DNA from: Chryseobacterium sp.
Lineage (GTDB): Bacteria; Bacteroidota; Bacteroidia; Flavobacteriales; Weeksellaceae
Length of the DNA stretch: 64,000 bases
Reading direction: 5' to 3'
Assembly: GCF_008014695.1 (NCBI RefSeq)
Contig: NZ_VOXE01000001.1
Location: forward strand, 558,001-622,000
Part shown: piece after piece, positions 51,253 through 60,483 of the stretch
Numbering within the stretch: position 1 is the first letter of the stretch
Layout of the letters: each line of letters begins with the position of its first letter
The notes under the pieces: model-generated
Database searches by the model: none
Told to the model about the DNA's origin: nothing
Seen by the model: only the letters and a program-made list of their open reading frames with translations
Translations under genes and position numbers: made by a program

Positions 51253-53021
51253 TGCTGATGAATATTGCTGATTTTCTGAATATCAATGCCGAAAAATACG
51301 CCCAAAAACCCGCTATTGGATACAAATCTAAAGAGAAATGGAAGGAACTGAGCTGGAAAAAGTTCAGAAACATGGTGTTTAAGACAGCAAATGCACTGAA
51401 AGAAGCAGGAATTGAAAAATGCGACCGCGTTGCCATTTATTCTGACAATTCTGCGGAATGGATTACTTTTGACCTAGCCGTGCTGGCTCTCGGAGCGGTG
51501 ACGGTTCCTGTATATTCAACAAACAATCAGGAGCAGACCGCCTATATTTTGGAAGATTCCGAAGCCAAAATGATCCTGGTCGGAAATCAGGAACAGTACA
51601 ATTCCTGCTACGAAATATCACAGAAAAGTGATTTCTTAAAGAAGATTATTGTGGCCAAAAAAACGGTTTGGAATATCAATGAAGGCAGTTCGTATTTCGA
51701 AGATTTCATCAGTAAAAGCTCAGATCTGTTTGAAATCTGTCCGAAAAACGAAGACGATCTTGCAACCCTTATTTACACTTCCGGAACAACGGGTATTCCA
51801 AAGGGTGTCATGCTGTCGCACGGAAATTTCAAAAAATGTTTCGATGCCCATTTCGACTTTTTCAAATTTAAAAACTTCGAAAATGAACACTCCCTGGCTT
51901 TTCTACCTTTAAGCCATGTTTTTGAACGCAGCTGGACACTCCTTTCCCTTTATGGCGGCGCAAAAGTTTCCTTTTTGGAAAACACCAAGCTCATTGCACA
52001 TACTTTAATGGAAATTAAACCGACGATGATGTGTGCAGTGCCGAGATTTTACCAGAAAATTTATTCCGGAGTCAATGAAGCGGCAAACGGAGGATCCGGA
52101 ACAAAGAAGAAAATTTTCGTCTGGGCAATGAGTGTGGGAAGTGAAGTGGCAGAGCTGAAAAGAACCAATAAAAATATTCCAATTGGTTTAAATCTTAAAA
52201 ATGCTGTTGCAAACGCGCTCGTTTTTCAGAAAATTAAAAATAAAATGGGTGGAAACCTCTGGTTTATGCCCTGTGGAGGCGCTTCTATTTCTCCTGAAGT
52301 GACGCGTTTTTTTGATGCGATGGGCATTCACCTGACCGTTGGGTACGGTTTGACGGAAACGACCGCAACTTTAACCGCATTTCCCTTTACAGGATACAAA
52401 CACGGCAGCGCCGGGGTCCCTTTGGGCGATACTCAGATAAAAATCAGTGAAAACAGTGAAATCTTCGCCAAAGGAAGTGGTATTATGAAAGGCTATTATA
52501 AAAAACCGCAGGAAACCGCTGAAGTTTTTACTGAAGACGGATGGTTCAAGACAGGCGATGCCGGAGAATTCGACGAAAACGGAAATCTCACAATTACCGA
52601 CCGGATCAAGGATCTGATGAAAACCTCGAACGGAAAATATATCGCTCCGCAGCCCATCGAAAACATGCTTTCCAACAACAGCCTGATCGAGCAGGTAATG
52701 GTCGTTGCTGAAGGAAAGCCCTTCGTTACGGCGTTGGTTGTTCCCAATTTTGAGTTTTTAAAACTGCAGCTGGAAAAACTGAATATCCCTTTTACTTCCT
52801 GGAAAGAAATCGTAAACCTGCAACAGATTAAAGACCTTTATCATCAGCATATTGAACAGGTCCAGGAGCATTTATCAGGTTTTGAAAAAGTGAAAAAATT
52901 CGCCTTGATGGCCTCAGAATTCGAAATCAGCAGCGGTGAAATCACCCCGACTTTAAAAATCAAAAGAAATACAGTCCTCAAGAAATATGAGGAATTGATC
53001 GATAAAATGTACGCTAAATAA
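51252..53021 (+). CDS. Long-chain acyl-CoA synthetase (AMP-forming)
   Basis: 589 residues (start 51252, or 51258 at MNIADFL). AMP-binding motif LIYTSGTTGIPKGVMLSHGN, GYGLTETTATL and the C-terminal WFKTGDAGEFDENGNLTITDRIKDLMKTSNGKYIAPQPIEN with the adenylation lysine region are intact. Activates fatty acids to acyl-CoA at the membrane. Coupled to the SDR gene before it; mvaD follows after 37 bases. Confidence 0.94.
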   Translation: MLMNIADFLNINAEKYAQKPAIGYKSKEKWKELSWKKFRNMVFKTANALKEAGIEKCDRVAIYSDNSAEWITFDLAVLALGAVTVPVYSTNNQEQTAYILEDSEAKMILVGNQEQYNSCYEISQKSDFLKKIIVAKKTVWNINEGSSYFEDFISKSSDLFEICPKNEDDLATLIYTSGTTGIPKGVMLSHGNFKKCFDAHFDFFKFKNFENEHSLAFLPLSHVFERSWTLLSLYGGAKVSFLENTKLIAHTLMEIKPTMMCAVPRFYQKIYSGVNEAANGGSGTKKKIFVWAMSVGSEVAELKRTNKNIPIGLNLKNAVANALVFQKIKNKMGGNLWFMPCGGASISPEVTRFFDAMGIHLTVGYGLTETTATLTAFPFTGYKHGSAGVPLGDTQIKISENSEIFAKGSGIMKGYYKKPQETAEVFTEDGWFKTGDAGEFDENGNLTITDRIKDLMKTSNGKYIAPQPIENMLSNNSLIEQVMVVAEGKPFVTALVVPNFEFLKLQLEKLNIPFTSWKEIVNLQQIKDLYHQHIEQVQEHLSGFEKVKKFALMASEFEISSGEITPTLKIKRNTVLKKYEELIDKMYAK

Positions 53022-53058
53022 TTTAAGTTAATTTGAATTTTCTCCACATAACAAAAAT

Positions 53059-54114
53059 ATGGAAAACGAATTTTTAGGAAATAAAATATTTGAGGTCTAC
53101 AGCCAAACCGTTTCAGCAAGCTGTCCTTCCAACATTGCTTTAATCAAATATTGGGGGAAATATGCTGACCAGATTCCGGCAAATCCGAGCATCAGTTATA
53201 CGCTGAACAACTGTAAAACCAATACTTCTATTGAATTTCTTGCGGGAGAAAAATTCTCTGTTCGGACTCTTTTAGCCGGAAACGAAGAACCCAAATTTGC
53301 TGAAAAAATTGAAAAGTATTTCAGAAATATCGAAAAATACCTTCCCTGGATTCTGAAAGGGAAGTATATTATTAAAACCGAAAATACTTTTCCCCACAGT
53401 TCGGGAATTGCCAGTTCTGCTTCCGGTTTTGGAGCCATTGCAAAATGCCTCATGGAACTTGACGGATATTTTTCGGGCAAACTTGCAGATGAAATCATCA
53501 TTAAAAAAGCGAGTTTTCTCGCCAGATTGGGTAGTGGAAGCGCCTGCAGAAGTCTTTATAATGGATTGGTGGTTTGGGGAAAAACTGCTGAAGTAGAAAA
53601 CAGCTCTGATCTTTTCGCGGTTCCGTATCCGGACAAAGAAATCCACTCTGCATTTAAAAATTTCAATGATTGGGTGCTTCTTATTCACGAAGGGGAAAAA
53701 TCTGTCAGTTCGACGGTGGGACATGGTCTCATGAAAACCAATCCTTATGCAGAAAGAAGGTTTCAGGAAGCGCATGAAAACTTTAAAATTTTAAAGGAAA
53801 TCCTGAGAACAGGCGATCTGAAAAACTTTATCAAACTTGTTGAACATGAAGCATTGACGCTTCACGCGATGATGATGATGAGTGATCCTGCCTTCATTCT
53901 GATGAAATCCGGCACGCTGGAAGTCATCAATAAAATCTGGGAATTCAGAAACACAACAGGTTTGCCTTTATTCTTCACTCTGGATGCAGGAGCGAATGTG
54001 CATTTGTTGTTTCCAGGAGATAAAAGCGAAGATAAAATCAAGGAATTTATTATAAAAGAGCTGCTTCAGCATACCCAGAATAATGGGGTAGTGAAGGATG
54101 TGATGAGATTTTAG
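53059..54114 (+). CDS. mvaD: Diphosphomevalonate decarboxylase
   Basis: 351 residues of the GHMP kinase superfamily: ASCPSNIALIKYWGKY, PHSSGIASSASGFGAIAKC (phosphate loop), GSGSACRSLYNGLVVWG and FTLDAGANVHLLFPG. Converts mevalonate diphosphate to isopentenyl diphosphate, showing that isoprenoids come from the mevalonate pathway here. No other mevalonate gene lies in the window. Confidence 0.94.
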   Translation: MENEFLGNKIFEVYSQTVSASCPSNIALIKYWGKYADQIPANPSISYTLNNCKTNTSIEFLAGEKFSVRTLLAGNEEPKFAEKIEKYFRNIEKYLPWILKGKYIIKTENTFPHSSGIASSASGFGAIAKCLMELDGYFSGKLADEIIIKKASFLARLGSGSACRSLYNGLVVWGKTAEVENSSDLFAVPYPDKEIHSAFKNFNDWVLLIHEGEKSVSSTVGHGLMKTNPYAERRFQEAHENFKILKEILRTGDLKNFIKLVEHEALTLHAMMMMSDPAFILMKSGTLEVINKIWEFRNTTGLPLFFTLDAGANVHLLFPGDKSEDKIKEFIIKELLQHTQNNGVVKDVMRF

Positions 54115-54163
54115 TCATTTTTTTGTTAAAAAACTTGAAAAGTAAAAACTTTAATTCTTTAAA

Positions 54164-54541
54164 ATGAAAATCCACCACATTGCCATTATCTGTTCTGATT
54201 ATGAAGTTTCCAAGAAATTCTACACCGAAATTTTGGGACTTAAAATCCTGCGCGAAGTGTACCGTAAAGAACGGCAGTCATATAAACTCGATTTAGGCAT
54301 CGAAAACAATTATATCATCGAACTTTTTTCTTTTCCGAACCCGCCGGAACGGCCTTCAGATCCAGAAAGCTGCGGACTCCGGCATCTGGCTTTTTCCGTA
54401 GAAAATGTGGAACGGAAAAGGGATGAACTGTTGAATAAGGGACTAGACTGCGAAGAAATCCGCGTGGATGAATTTACCGATAAAAAATTCTTTTTCACTC
54501 AGGATCCGGATCGCCTGCCACTGGAATTTTACGAATCGTAA
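54164..54541 (+). CDS. VOC family protein (glyoxalase-like)
   Basis: 125 residues: two beta-alpha-beta-beta-beta units with HHIAIICSDYEVSKKFYTEILGLKIL, YIIELFSFPNPPERPSDPESCGLRHLAF and DPDRLPLEFYE. Candidate metal ligands H5, E(LF), H and the last Glu sit in usual places. Resembles the SMU1112c/YaeR subgroup of unknown substrate. Length normal. Confidence 0.9.
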   Translation: MKIHHIAIICSDYEVSKKFYTEILGLKILREVYRKERQSYKLDLGIENNYIIELFSFPNPPERPSDPESCGLRHLAFSVENVERKRDELLNKGLDCEEIRVDEFTDKKFFFTQDPDRLPLEFYES

Positions 54542-54556
54542 TTACAGACCGCTGCA

Positions 54557-54934
54557 TCAATGGGCAAAACCCATCATGAAGCTGAAGACCATGATTCCCA
54601 GAACGATCAGCGACACCACCACGTAGGTGTAATCTTTTTCTTTAAGATAACCAATCAGCGCAAAAATAATCCGCATGAGTGGGGTGAAAATAAGAATCAG
54701 TATACCGAGCTGAATAATGGCCATTCCTTCAAATTTACCCAATGAGATCCAGAAATCATGGAGAATATTACCACCTCTGTTTTCAAGGGATTCATAATTT
54801 TTAGGCATTTTGAAACCTTCCAGAAAAAGTTTGATGAAACCAAAGAGTGAGACCACTACGGATATCATGACACCCAACCGGAGTAAATTTCCGATTGACC
54901 TGTTTAAATCCAAATCTGTAAAATGGCGTTTCAT
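54557..54934 (-). CDS. DUF1634 family membrane protein
   Basis: 125 residues, three helices: LGVMISVVVSLFGFIKLFL, GMAIIQLGILILIFTPLMRIIFALIGYL, and the last YVVVSLIVLGIMVFSFMMGFAH. These match DUF1634, which usually follows a TauE/SafE exporter gene, as here with directly adjoining coding sequences. Probably an accessory part of the exporter. Confidence 0.88.
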   Translation of the reverse strand: MKRHFTDLDLNRSIGNLLRLGVMISVVVSLFGFIKLFLEGFKMPKNYESLENRGGNILHDFWISLGKFEGMAIIQLGILILIFTPLMRIIFALIGYLKEKDYTYVVVSLIVLGIMVFSFMMGFAH

Positions 54935-55765
54935 TTATTTAAAATTATGGCTGATTCCGTTGTACATCATGTAGATTGAAAGAATGGTCACTACGATTGC
55001 GAAAACAGCTTTCAGTTTTTTAGTTTTTGAAACCATCAGTGTTTTTGAGCCGATATAGCTTCCAACCACCACCCCGATCAGCACCGGTGCGACAATTACC
55101 GGAATGATTTCCCCGCGCTGAAAATAAATTAGGGAACTGGCCACTGCCGTAACGCCAATCATAAAATTGCTCGTTGTTGTGGAAACCTTAAACGGAAGTT
55201 TCATAATATTATCCATTCCGAGAACTTTTAAAGCGCCAGAACCGATTCCCAGAAGTCCCGACATCACTCCGGCGAAAGCCATCATCAGAAATCCTGAAAC
55301 GGTATTACGCGCAGAATAACTTTTCATAACCCCTTTATCCGGAAAACTGCCGTAAAGTTTCAGCCTTTCTTCTAAACTTCCCTTGATCAAAGGCTCCTGA
55401 TGATCGGGTTTTTTCTTTAAACTTAAAATTACCGTCACAATTAAAATGCTCGCGAAAATGATTCCGATGGTGTTGGCATTCAGATATCCCGAAATTAAGG
55501 CACCAACTATTGCTCCGGACGTGGTGGCGATTTCCAAAAACATCCCTATCCTCATATTTGTAAATCCTTCTTTAACAAAAGCGACTGCAGAACCTGAGGA
55601 AGTTCCAATAACCGAAATAAGTGAAGCACCAATTGCATAATGCATTGGAACACCAAAACCCAGCGTCAATAAAGGAATGATGATTACGCCGCCTCCCAGT
55701 CCCGTCAGCGAACCGAGCAAACCGGCTGAAACCGCTCCGAAAAACAGAATTAATATTTCCGACAT
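54935..55765 (-). CDS. TauE/SafE family sulfite/anion exporter
   Basis: 276 residues, eight predicted helices. The two repeat signatures GSLTGLGGGVIIIPLLTLGFG (about 18-38) and GVMSGLLGIGSGALKVLGMD (about 166-185) define the family, which moves sulfite, sulfoacetate or related anions across the inner membrane. The stop touches the DUF1634 start, so the two are one operon. Confidence 0.92.
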   Translation of the reverse strand: MSEILILFFGAVSAGLLGSLTGLGGGVIIIPLLTLGFGVPMHYAIGASLISVIGTSSGSAVAFVKEGFTNMRIGMFLEIATTSGAIVGALISGYLNANTIGIIFASILIVTVILSLKKKPDHQEPLIKGSLEERLKLYGSFPDKGVMKSYSARNTVSGFLMMAFAGVMSGLLGIGSGALKVLGMDNIMKLPFKVSTTTSNFMIGVTAVASSLIYFQRGEIIPVIVAPVLIGVVVGSYIGSKTLMVSKTKKLKAVFAIVVTILSIYMMYNGISHNFK

Positions 55766-55861
55766 TTCACAAAGTTATGAATTTATTAGTGTTTTAGGGG
55801 TTTCTAAGATGAAAAAAATGATAAGGATTATTTTTCTGGTTGTATAAACTGCCGTCTATCT

Positions 55862-56929
55862 TCAGCGATTATCTGATTGCTCCTTTTTACCTTCCCCAAT
55901 CAATTCCTGTACTTCCTCAGCCTCTTCAGTATCGAGTATTTTAACGTCTTTCTCCTGCTGCTTGTCTCTGTGATTAACCTGAAATTCACAAAGAATCGGG
56001 AAATGGTCTGAACCGATGTATCCAAGTGTTTCAAGTTTTACGACAAAAATCTCGGGACTGTGAAACAGCAGATCCAGCGGAACACGAAAAAACCAGTATT
56101 TTGCATGAAAAGTAGCTAGAATTCCCCTTCCAACACGGGCATCAATCAGTTTGCTGGTTTTACGGAAAAGGATTGAGGTTTCGGACCAGGCAACGGTATT
56201 GAAATCACCGATGACCATGGAAGGAAGATTGTTTTTCTGGACTTTTTTAGCCACGCAGAGCAGGTCCCCGTCACGTTCCTTGGAGGTTTTTTCTTCAGTC
56301 GGGCTTGGCGGCGGTGGGTGAACTGCAAAAATCACAAAATCGTATCCGTCGGATGTCTGAAGGTACACTTCTATGCTAGGTAAATCGTCGGCAACAAAAA
56401 AATGAATTTCAGCCTTCAAAAACGGAATCTTCGAGTACAAATGCATTCCGTAAGTGTTGTCAAGGGTCATTTTCTGCGTATACGGATAATCTTTTTCAAG
56501 GATTCGATTCGCATTTTCCCATGCGGAATTGCTTTCCATCGTGATGAAAATATCCGGCTCGTGTTCCAAAATGAGCTTTTGGAATTTTTCGAAATCTTTA
56601 TTGAATTGATAAACATTTGCGGAGATCACTTTTACAGTCTCCGAAGAAGAAGATTTCTTAACAACCCGTTTTCTTCTGTAAAATTTCGTGTAACGGATCA
56701 GAATATAGAGATGGTAAACAATAAGTACCGACTGTATGGTATTGATGACCCAGAACCATATCGTCTTTTCAATAAAAAAAATACTCAGCCCCAGAACAAT
56801 GACCTGCAGTACAAGCAACTGGATTTTCATAAATTCCGGCACGCGGAAGATCCAGTGCTGGTTTTTAGAAAAGGGGAGTACACTCAGAATGATGAGTACA
56901 CCCGATAAAATGTTTAAAAAAAGTTCCAT
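55862..56929 (-). CDS. Membrane-anchored endonuclease/exonuclease/phosphatase family protein
   Basis: 355 residues from MELFLNILSG at 56929; the longer frame to 57004 is AT-rich and unconvincing. Three N-terminal helices (about 1-85), then a DNase-I-like domain with ISANVYQFNKDFEKF, HEPDIFITMESNS, SMVIGDFNTVAWS (catalytic DxN) and IGSDHFPI (catalytic DH), and a charged Glu/Lys-rich tail. The catalytic domain probably faces the periplasm. Substrate could be DNA or a lipid phosphate. Confidence 0.88.
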   Translation of the reverse strand: MELFLNILSGVLIILSVLPFSKNQHWIFRVPEFMKIQLLVLQVIVLGLSIFFIEKTIWFWVINTIQSVLIVYHLYILIRYTKFYRRKRVVKKSSSSETVKVISANVYQFNKDFEKFQKLILEHEPDIFITMESNSAWENANRILEKDYPYTQKMTLDNTYGMHLYSKIPFLKAEIHFFVADDLPSIEVYLQTSDGYDFVIFAVHPPPPSPTEEKTSKERDGDLLCVAKKVQKNNLPSMVIGDFNTVAWSETSILFRKTSKLIDARVGRGILATFHAKYWFFRVPLDLLFHSPEIFVVKLETLGYIGSDHFPILCEFQVNHRDKQQEKDVKILDTEEAEEVQELIGEGKKEQSDNR

Positions 56930-57005
56930 AGTTAGTATTGCAAAGTAAAAATAAAAAAACTTTATTTGTATGCTTTTGAGAAAAATCTTGAAAAAATAAG
57001 TCATT

Positions 57006-57037
57006 TTTGCGCCTTAAAGATTGCTTTTGTAATTTTG
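57006..57037 (+). promoter_or_regulatory. Bacteroidota-type promoter of purK
   Basis: TTTG (57006-57009), 20-base spacer, TAATTTTG (57030-57037): a full match at both elements. ATG at 57101, leaving a leader of about 60 bases; no purine riboswitch fold was recognised in it. Confidence 0.78.
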
Positions 57038-57100
57038 CCCGAACTTTAAGCAGTTCATCAAACACCAAAATGATAAACTTCATCAATTAAAATCAAGATT

Positions 57101-58210
57101 ATGAAAATCGGAATTCTCGGAGGCGGACAGTTAGGCCGGATGCTCATACAGGAAGCATTGAAATATGATGACGAATGGTTTACGCTTGATCCGGCAAAGG
57201 ATGCGCCTTGTAGCGGAATTTCCAATTTTACCGAAGGCAGTTTCAATGATTATGACACCGTTTTTGATTTCGGGAAAGGAAAGGATGTTGTTTCAATAGA
57301 AATAGAACACGTGAACGTAGATGCGCTTATGGAACTGGAGGAATGTGGAATCAAAGTAATTCCGAGTCCGCAAATTATTCAGACCATTCAGCAGAAAATC
57401 TTACAGAAAAAGTTTTATCTCGCCAATGACATTCCAAGTCCTGATTTTCAAGCGATTCAGCATAAATCTGAAGCCGATTTCCCTCTGCCTTTTGTTCAGA
57501 AAATGAATACTGGCGGCTACGACGGAAAAGGCGTTCAGGTCATTAAGACAGCAGAAGATCTTCAGAAATTATGGGATGTGCCTTCGGTCCTGGAAAGTCT
57601 GGTAGATATCGATAAAGAACTTTCCATCATTATCGCCATCACTGAAAACGGCGAAAGCCGCACTTTTCCGGTTACCGAAATGATTGCAGACCCAAAACTC
57701 AATCTGCTTGACTTTAATATCTGTCCCGCTGAAATTGATGAAGATGCAGAAAACCAGATCCGGAAGATCACTGAAAAATTTGCTGAAGCCGCTCAGTCTC
57801 CCGGACTTTTTGCAATTGAGCTTTTTCTGGATAAAAAAGGAAAAATTTGGGTGAATGAAACAGCTCCGCGGCTTCACAACTCAGGCCATCAGACACAGGA
57901 AGGAAACGCAAATTCTCAGTTTGAACAGCTTTACAGAGTTCTTAAAAATCTTCCGCTTGCAGATACGGGCAGTTTAGGTTTTTCAGGAATGCTGAATTTA
58001 GTGGGTGAAGAACACTTTTCGGGAAAAGTAAAATATGAAGGTCTGAATGAAGTACTGAAATTACCCAGAACTTACGTCCATCTCTACGGAAAAACTGAGA
58101 CAAAACCGGGTCGGAAAATGGGTCATATCAATGTACTTGCTGATTCCAGACAGGATCTGATGGAAAAACTGGGACAGATTAAATCTATGGTAAAGGTGAT
58201 TTCTTCTTAA
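57101..58210 (+). CDS. purK: 5-(Carboxyamino)imidazole ribonucleotide synthase
   Basis: 369 residues, ATP-grasp enzyme. ILGGGQLGRMLIQEA (4-18), DVVSIEIEHVN, LPFVQKMNTGGYDGKGVQVI, FAIELFLDKKGKIWVNETAPRLHNSGHQT and GRKMGHINVL are typical PurK blocks. It makes N5-CAIR from AIR, ATP and bicarbonate; purE, the next step, lies 1 kb downstream beyond a converging transporter gene. The 3' end overlaps that gene by 26 bases. Confidence 0.96.
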   Translation: MKIGILGGGQLGRMLIQEALKYDDEWFTLDPAKDAPCSGISNFTEGSFNDYDTVFDFGKGKDVVSIEIEHVNVDALMELEECGIKVIPSPQIIQTIQQKILQKKFYLANDIPSPDFQAIQHKSEADFPLPFVQKMNTGGYDGKGVQVIKTAEDLQKLWDVPSVLESLVDIDKELSIIIAITENGESRTFPVTEMIADPKLNLLDFNICPAEIDEDAENQIRKITEKFAEAAQSPGLFAIELFLDKKGKIWVNETAPRLHNSGHQTQEGNANSQFEQLYRVLKNLPLADTGSLGFSGMLNLVGEEHFSGKVKYEGLNEVLKLPRTYVHLYGKTETKPGRKMGHINVLADSRQDLMEKLGQIKSMVKVISS

Positions 58211-59102
58211 ACATTGTTTTTCGGTAATTCATGATGAAAACCCCGCTGATAATGAGCAGTGCAGCCAAGATAAATTTTACAGTAATTTCCTCATTCAAAA
58301 CCAACCATCCCAGGAATATCGCAATCACAGTGTTTACATAAGAAAGCATAGAAACCTGCGTGGGCAGAAGTTTTTTCAGAGCATAATTAAAGGCGAAATA
58401 GGCAGTTACTGACCCAAAAAGCGCCAGGTATACTGTAGCCAGAATACTTCGCGTCGACCATTCTTCAAAATTGTAACTTTGAGAAAATGCGAAAGCAAAG
58501 ATAACCTGTACAATGCCCGCAAAAGCAAACTGATAAAAGAGATTCAGAAACAGGTTTTCGTTCCGGTACTGTATTTTTTTGGTGTAAATCGTTCCGCCGG
58601 CCCAACCGCAGATGGCAAGGAAAAGCAGAAATATTCCGGACAGATAATCAGGATTTGTGAGATCTGAAATTCCGTTCCAGAAAATGAATACCACTCCAGT
58701 AAAACCGAATAAAATCCCGATGACAGAACGGTAAGAAAATTTTTCGAGGCCGAAAACCACACTTCCGATCAGAACCATTATCGGTGACATGGAACTAACG
58801 AGCGACGCCAGACTACTGGAAATATGCGCTTCCGCGACAGTGGTAAGGCCATTGGCAGTTATCAGCATCAAGGAGGAGAGCGTGATCTGTACCAGAAAAT
58901 TCTTCCTTCCGATCCATTTCAGTTCTTTTTGGGAAATCAGGAAAATCAGCAACAGTAAAGCCGCTAAAAGCTGCCGGATTCCGGCTACAAACCAGGGGGG
59001 AATGGTTTCCACGCCAATCTTGATGCCGAGGAATGTGGTTCCCCAAACAAGCGCCACCGTTAAAACCGCTAAAACTAACTTTACATCTCTCGAAAAATTC
59101 AC
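58185..59102 (-). CDS. EamA/DMT family transporter
   Basis: 305 residues, ten predicted helices as two EamA repeats (about 10-140 and 155-295). VLTVALVWGTTFLGIKIGVETIPPWFVAGIRQLLAALLLL and the second-repeat PTQVSMLSYVNTVIAIFLGWLVLNE are typical of RhaT/YdcZ-like metabolite exporters. Start is GTG at 59102 with a -7 box 4 bases upstream. Lies between purK and purE on the other strand. Substrate unknown. Confidence 0.9.
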   Translation of the reverse strand: MNFSRDVKLVLAVLTVALVWGTTFLGIKIGVETIPPWFVAGIRQLLAALLLLIFLISQKELKWIGRKNFLVQITLSSLMLITANGLTTVAEAHISSSLASLVSSMSPIMVLIGSVVFGLEKFSYRSVIGILFGFTGVVFIFWNGISDLTNPDYLSGIFLLFLAICGWAGGTIYTKKIQYRNENLFLNLFYQFAFAGIVQVIFAFAFSQSYNFEEWSTRSILATVYLALFGSVTAYFAFNYALKKLLPTQVSMLSYVNTVIAIFLGWLVLNEEITVKFILAALLIISGVFIMNYRKTMFKKKSPLP

Positions 59103-59106
59103 GGTG

Positions 59107-59114
59107 CAAAATTA
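59107..59114 (-). promoter_or_regulatory. -7 box of the EamA transporter
   Basis: TAATTTTG on the minus strand ends 4 bases before the GTG start at 59102, predicting a leaderless message. Confidence 0.5.
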
Positions 59115-59190
59115 GCTTTTTCACGCGTGAAGCAGGCCGATTTTATTAAATTTTCATAACTTTAAAAATTCAATTCAAACTTCAGTTAAA

Positions 59191-59691
59191 ATGGTCGGAA
59201 TAATTATGGGCAGCCAGAGCGATCTGGCGGTAATGCAACAGGCAGCGGATTTCCTGAAATCTTTGGAAATTCCTTATGAATTAACGGTTATTTCGGCCCA
59301 CCGCACTCCGGAAAGAATGTTCGATTATGCTAAAACCGCACAAAAACGCGGACTGAAGGTGATTGTTGCCGGAGCAGGAGGCGCGGCGCATCTTCCGGGA
59401 ATGGTGGCGAGCTGTACCACATTGCCGGTAATCGGCGTTCCAATTTTATCTTCGAACTCAATTGACGGTTGGGATTCGATCCTGTCGATTCTGCAGATGC
59501 CTTCAGGAATTCCTGTAGCAACAGTTGCGCTGAACGGCGCAATGAATGCCGGAATTTTGGCGGCAAAAATCATTGGAAGTTCTGATGCTGGAGTTTCAGA
59601 AAAACTAGAAATTTATCAGAATTCGCTAAAAGATAAGGTGCTTGGCACCGTGGAAGAGATCAGGAAAACCCACCCGAACCAGTACGATTAA
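59191..59691 (+). CDS. purE: N5-carboxyaminoimidazole ribonucleotide mutase
   Basis: 166 residues, class I PurE: VGIIMGSQSDLAVMQQAADFL, YELTVISAHRTPERMFDYA, VIVAGAGGAAHLPGMVAS and GVPILSSNSIDGWDSILSILQMPSGIPVATVA are all present. Rearranges N5-CAIR to CAIR after PurK. No -7 box was found near it. Confidence 0.97.
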   Translation: MVGIIMGSQSDLAVMQQAADFLKSLEIPYELTVISAHRTPERMFDYAKTAQKRGLKVIVAGAGGAAHLPGMVASCTTLPVIGVPILSSNSIDGWDSILSILQMPSGIPVATVALNGAMNAGILAAKIIGSSDAGVSEKLEIYQNSLKDKVLGTVEEIRKTHPNQYD

Positions 59692-59724
59692 CACTGGATC
59701 ATCAGGAATTGTCAGTTTTAAAGA

Positions 59725-60363
59725 TTACTTCAAAAGAAAATTCATAAGGTCCATGTAGTTTTTCTGGTTCACGCTGTGACCGCTCATGTATTCCCGAAAA
59801 CTGAAGTAGCAGCTTAAATCATAAAGCATTTCCGCAGCTTTTCTACCTTCTTCCAGAGGAATGACCACATCATCGGTGCCGTGAGATACAAAGAAACGAA
59901 GGTTCTCGAGCTTTTTTTTGTCTTTTACGATGTTTTCAAGCAGTTTTTCTTCCGCATAACAGCTCATACAGGCAACCTTTGAAAAAAGTTCGGGATTTTC
60001 TAGTGCCAGCGCATAACTTAAAATTCCGCCCTGGGAGAAGCCGCACAAATGGGTTTTGTTATCCGACAGTCCGTATTGGTTGGAGACCCTTAAAATAGTT
60101 TCCAGAATTCCTTTTATCGATTCTTTCGCCTGCGGAACATCTACACGGTTTTCAAGATCATTGAAATCAATGTCGTACCACGAAAAACCTTCAAAATCTG
60201 TTGAAAGCGGCGCGCGGATACTCACGACAAGCCAGTCTGCAGGCAGGGTAGGAACGAAGGAAAACAGATCTTCCTCATTGCTGCCATAACCGTGAAGCAG
60301 TATTAAAAGTGGGGTGGAAGACGTAATGGTTTCTGGTTCGCGAATAAGATATTTGAAGTCCAT
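59725..60363 (-). CDS. Phospholipase/carboxylesterase-type alpha/beta hydrolase
   Basis: 212 residues from MDFKYLIREPE at 60363. LLILLHGYGSNEEDLFSF, GFSQGGILSYA (nucleophile Ser), GTDDVVIPLEEGRKA (Asp) and the late SGHSVNQKNY (His) give the full triad of the YpfH/carboxylesterase 2 family. The longer frame to 60438 overlaps the -7 box and is not used. Cytoplasmic; substrate unknown. Confidence 0.9.
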   Translation of the reverse strand: MDFKYLIREPETITSSTPLLILLHGYGSNEEDLFSFVPTLPADWLVVSIRAPLSTDFEGFSWYDIDFNDLENRVDVPQAKESIKGILETILRVSNQYGLSDNKTHLCGFSQGGILSYALALENPELFSKVACMSCYAEEKLLENIVKDKKKLENLRFFVSHGTDDVVIPLEEGRKAAEMLYDLSCYFSFREYMSGHSVNQKNYMDLMNFLLK

Positions 60364-60367
60364 GCAG

Positions 60368-60375
60368 CAAAGATA
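60368..60375 (-). promoter_or_regulatory. -7 box of the hydrolase gene
   Basis: TATCTTTG on the minus strand ends 4 bases before the ATG at 60363, fixing the start and predicting a leaderless message. Confidence 0.55.
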
Positions 60376-60483
60376 AACTTTTCTACGATTGCCCGAAAAG
60401 GAGAAATGTGCAGTTTTTTGAAAAAAATTAACTTCCATTTAAAGAAAAAAACTATATTTGAAAGATTAAAATCAATTTTAAAG

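Noticed and set aside
57038-57100. Purine riboswitch in the purK leader
   Set aside because: The leader is only about 60 bases and shows no three-way-junction pattern; no riboswitch could be supported.
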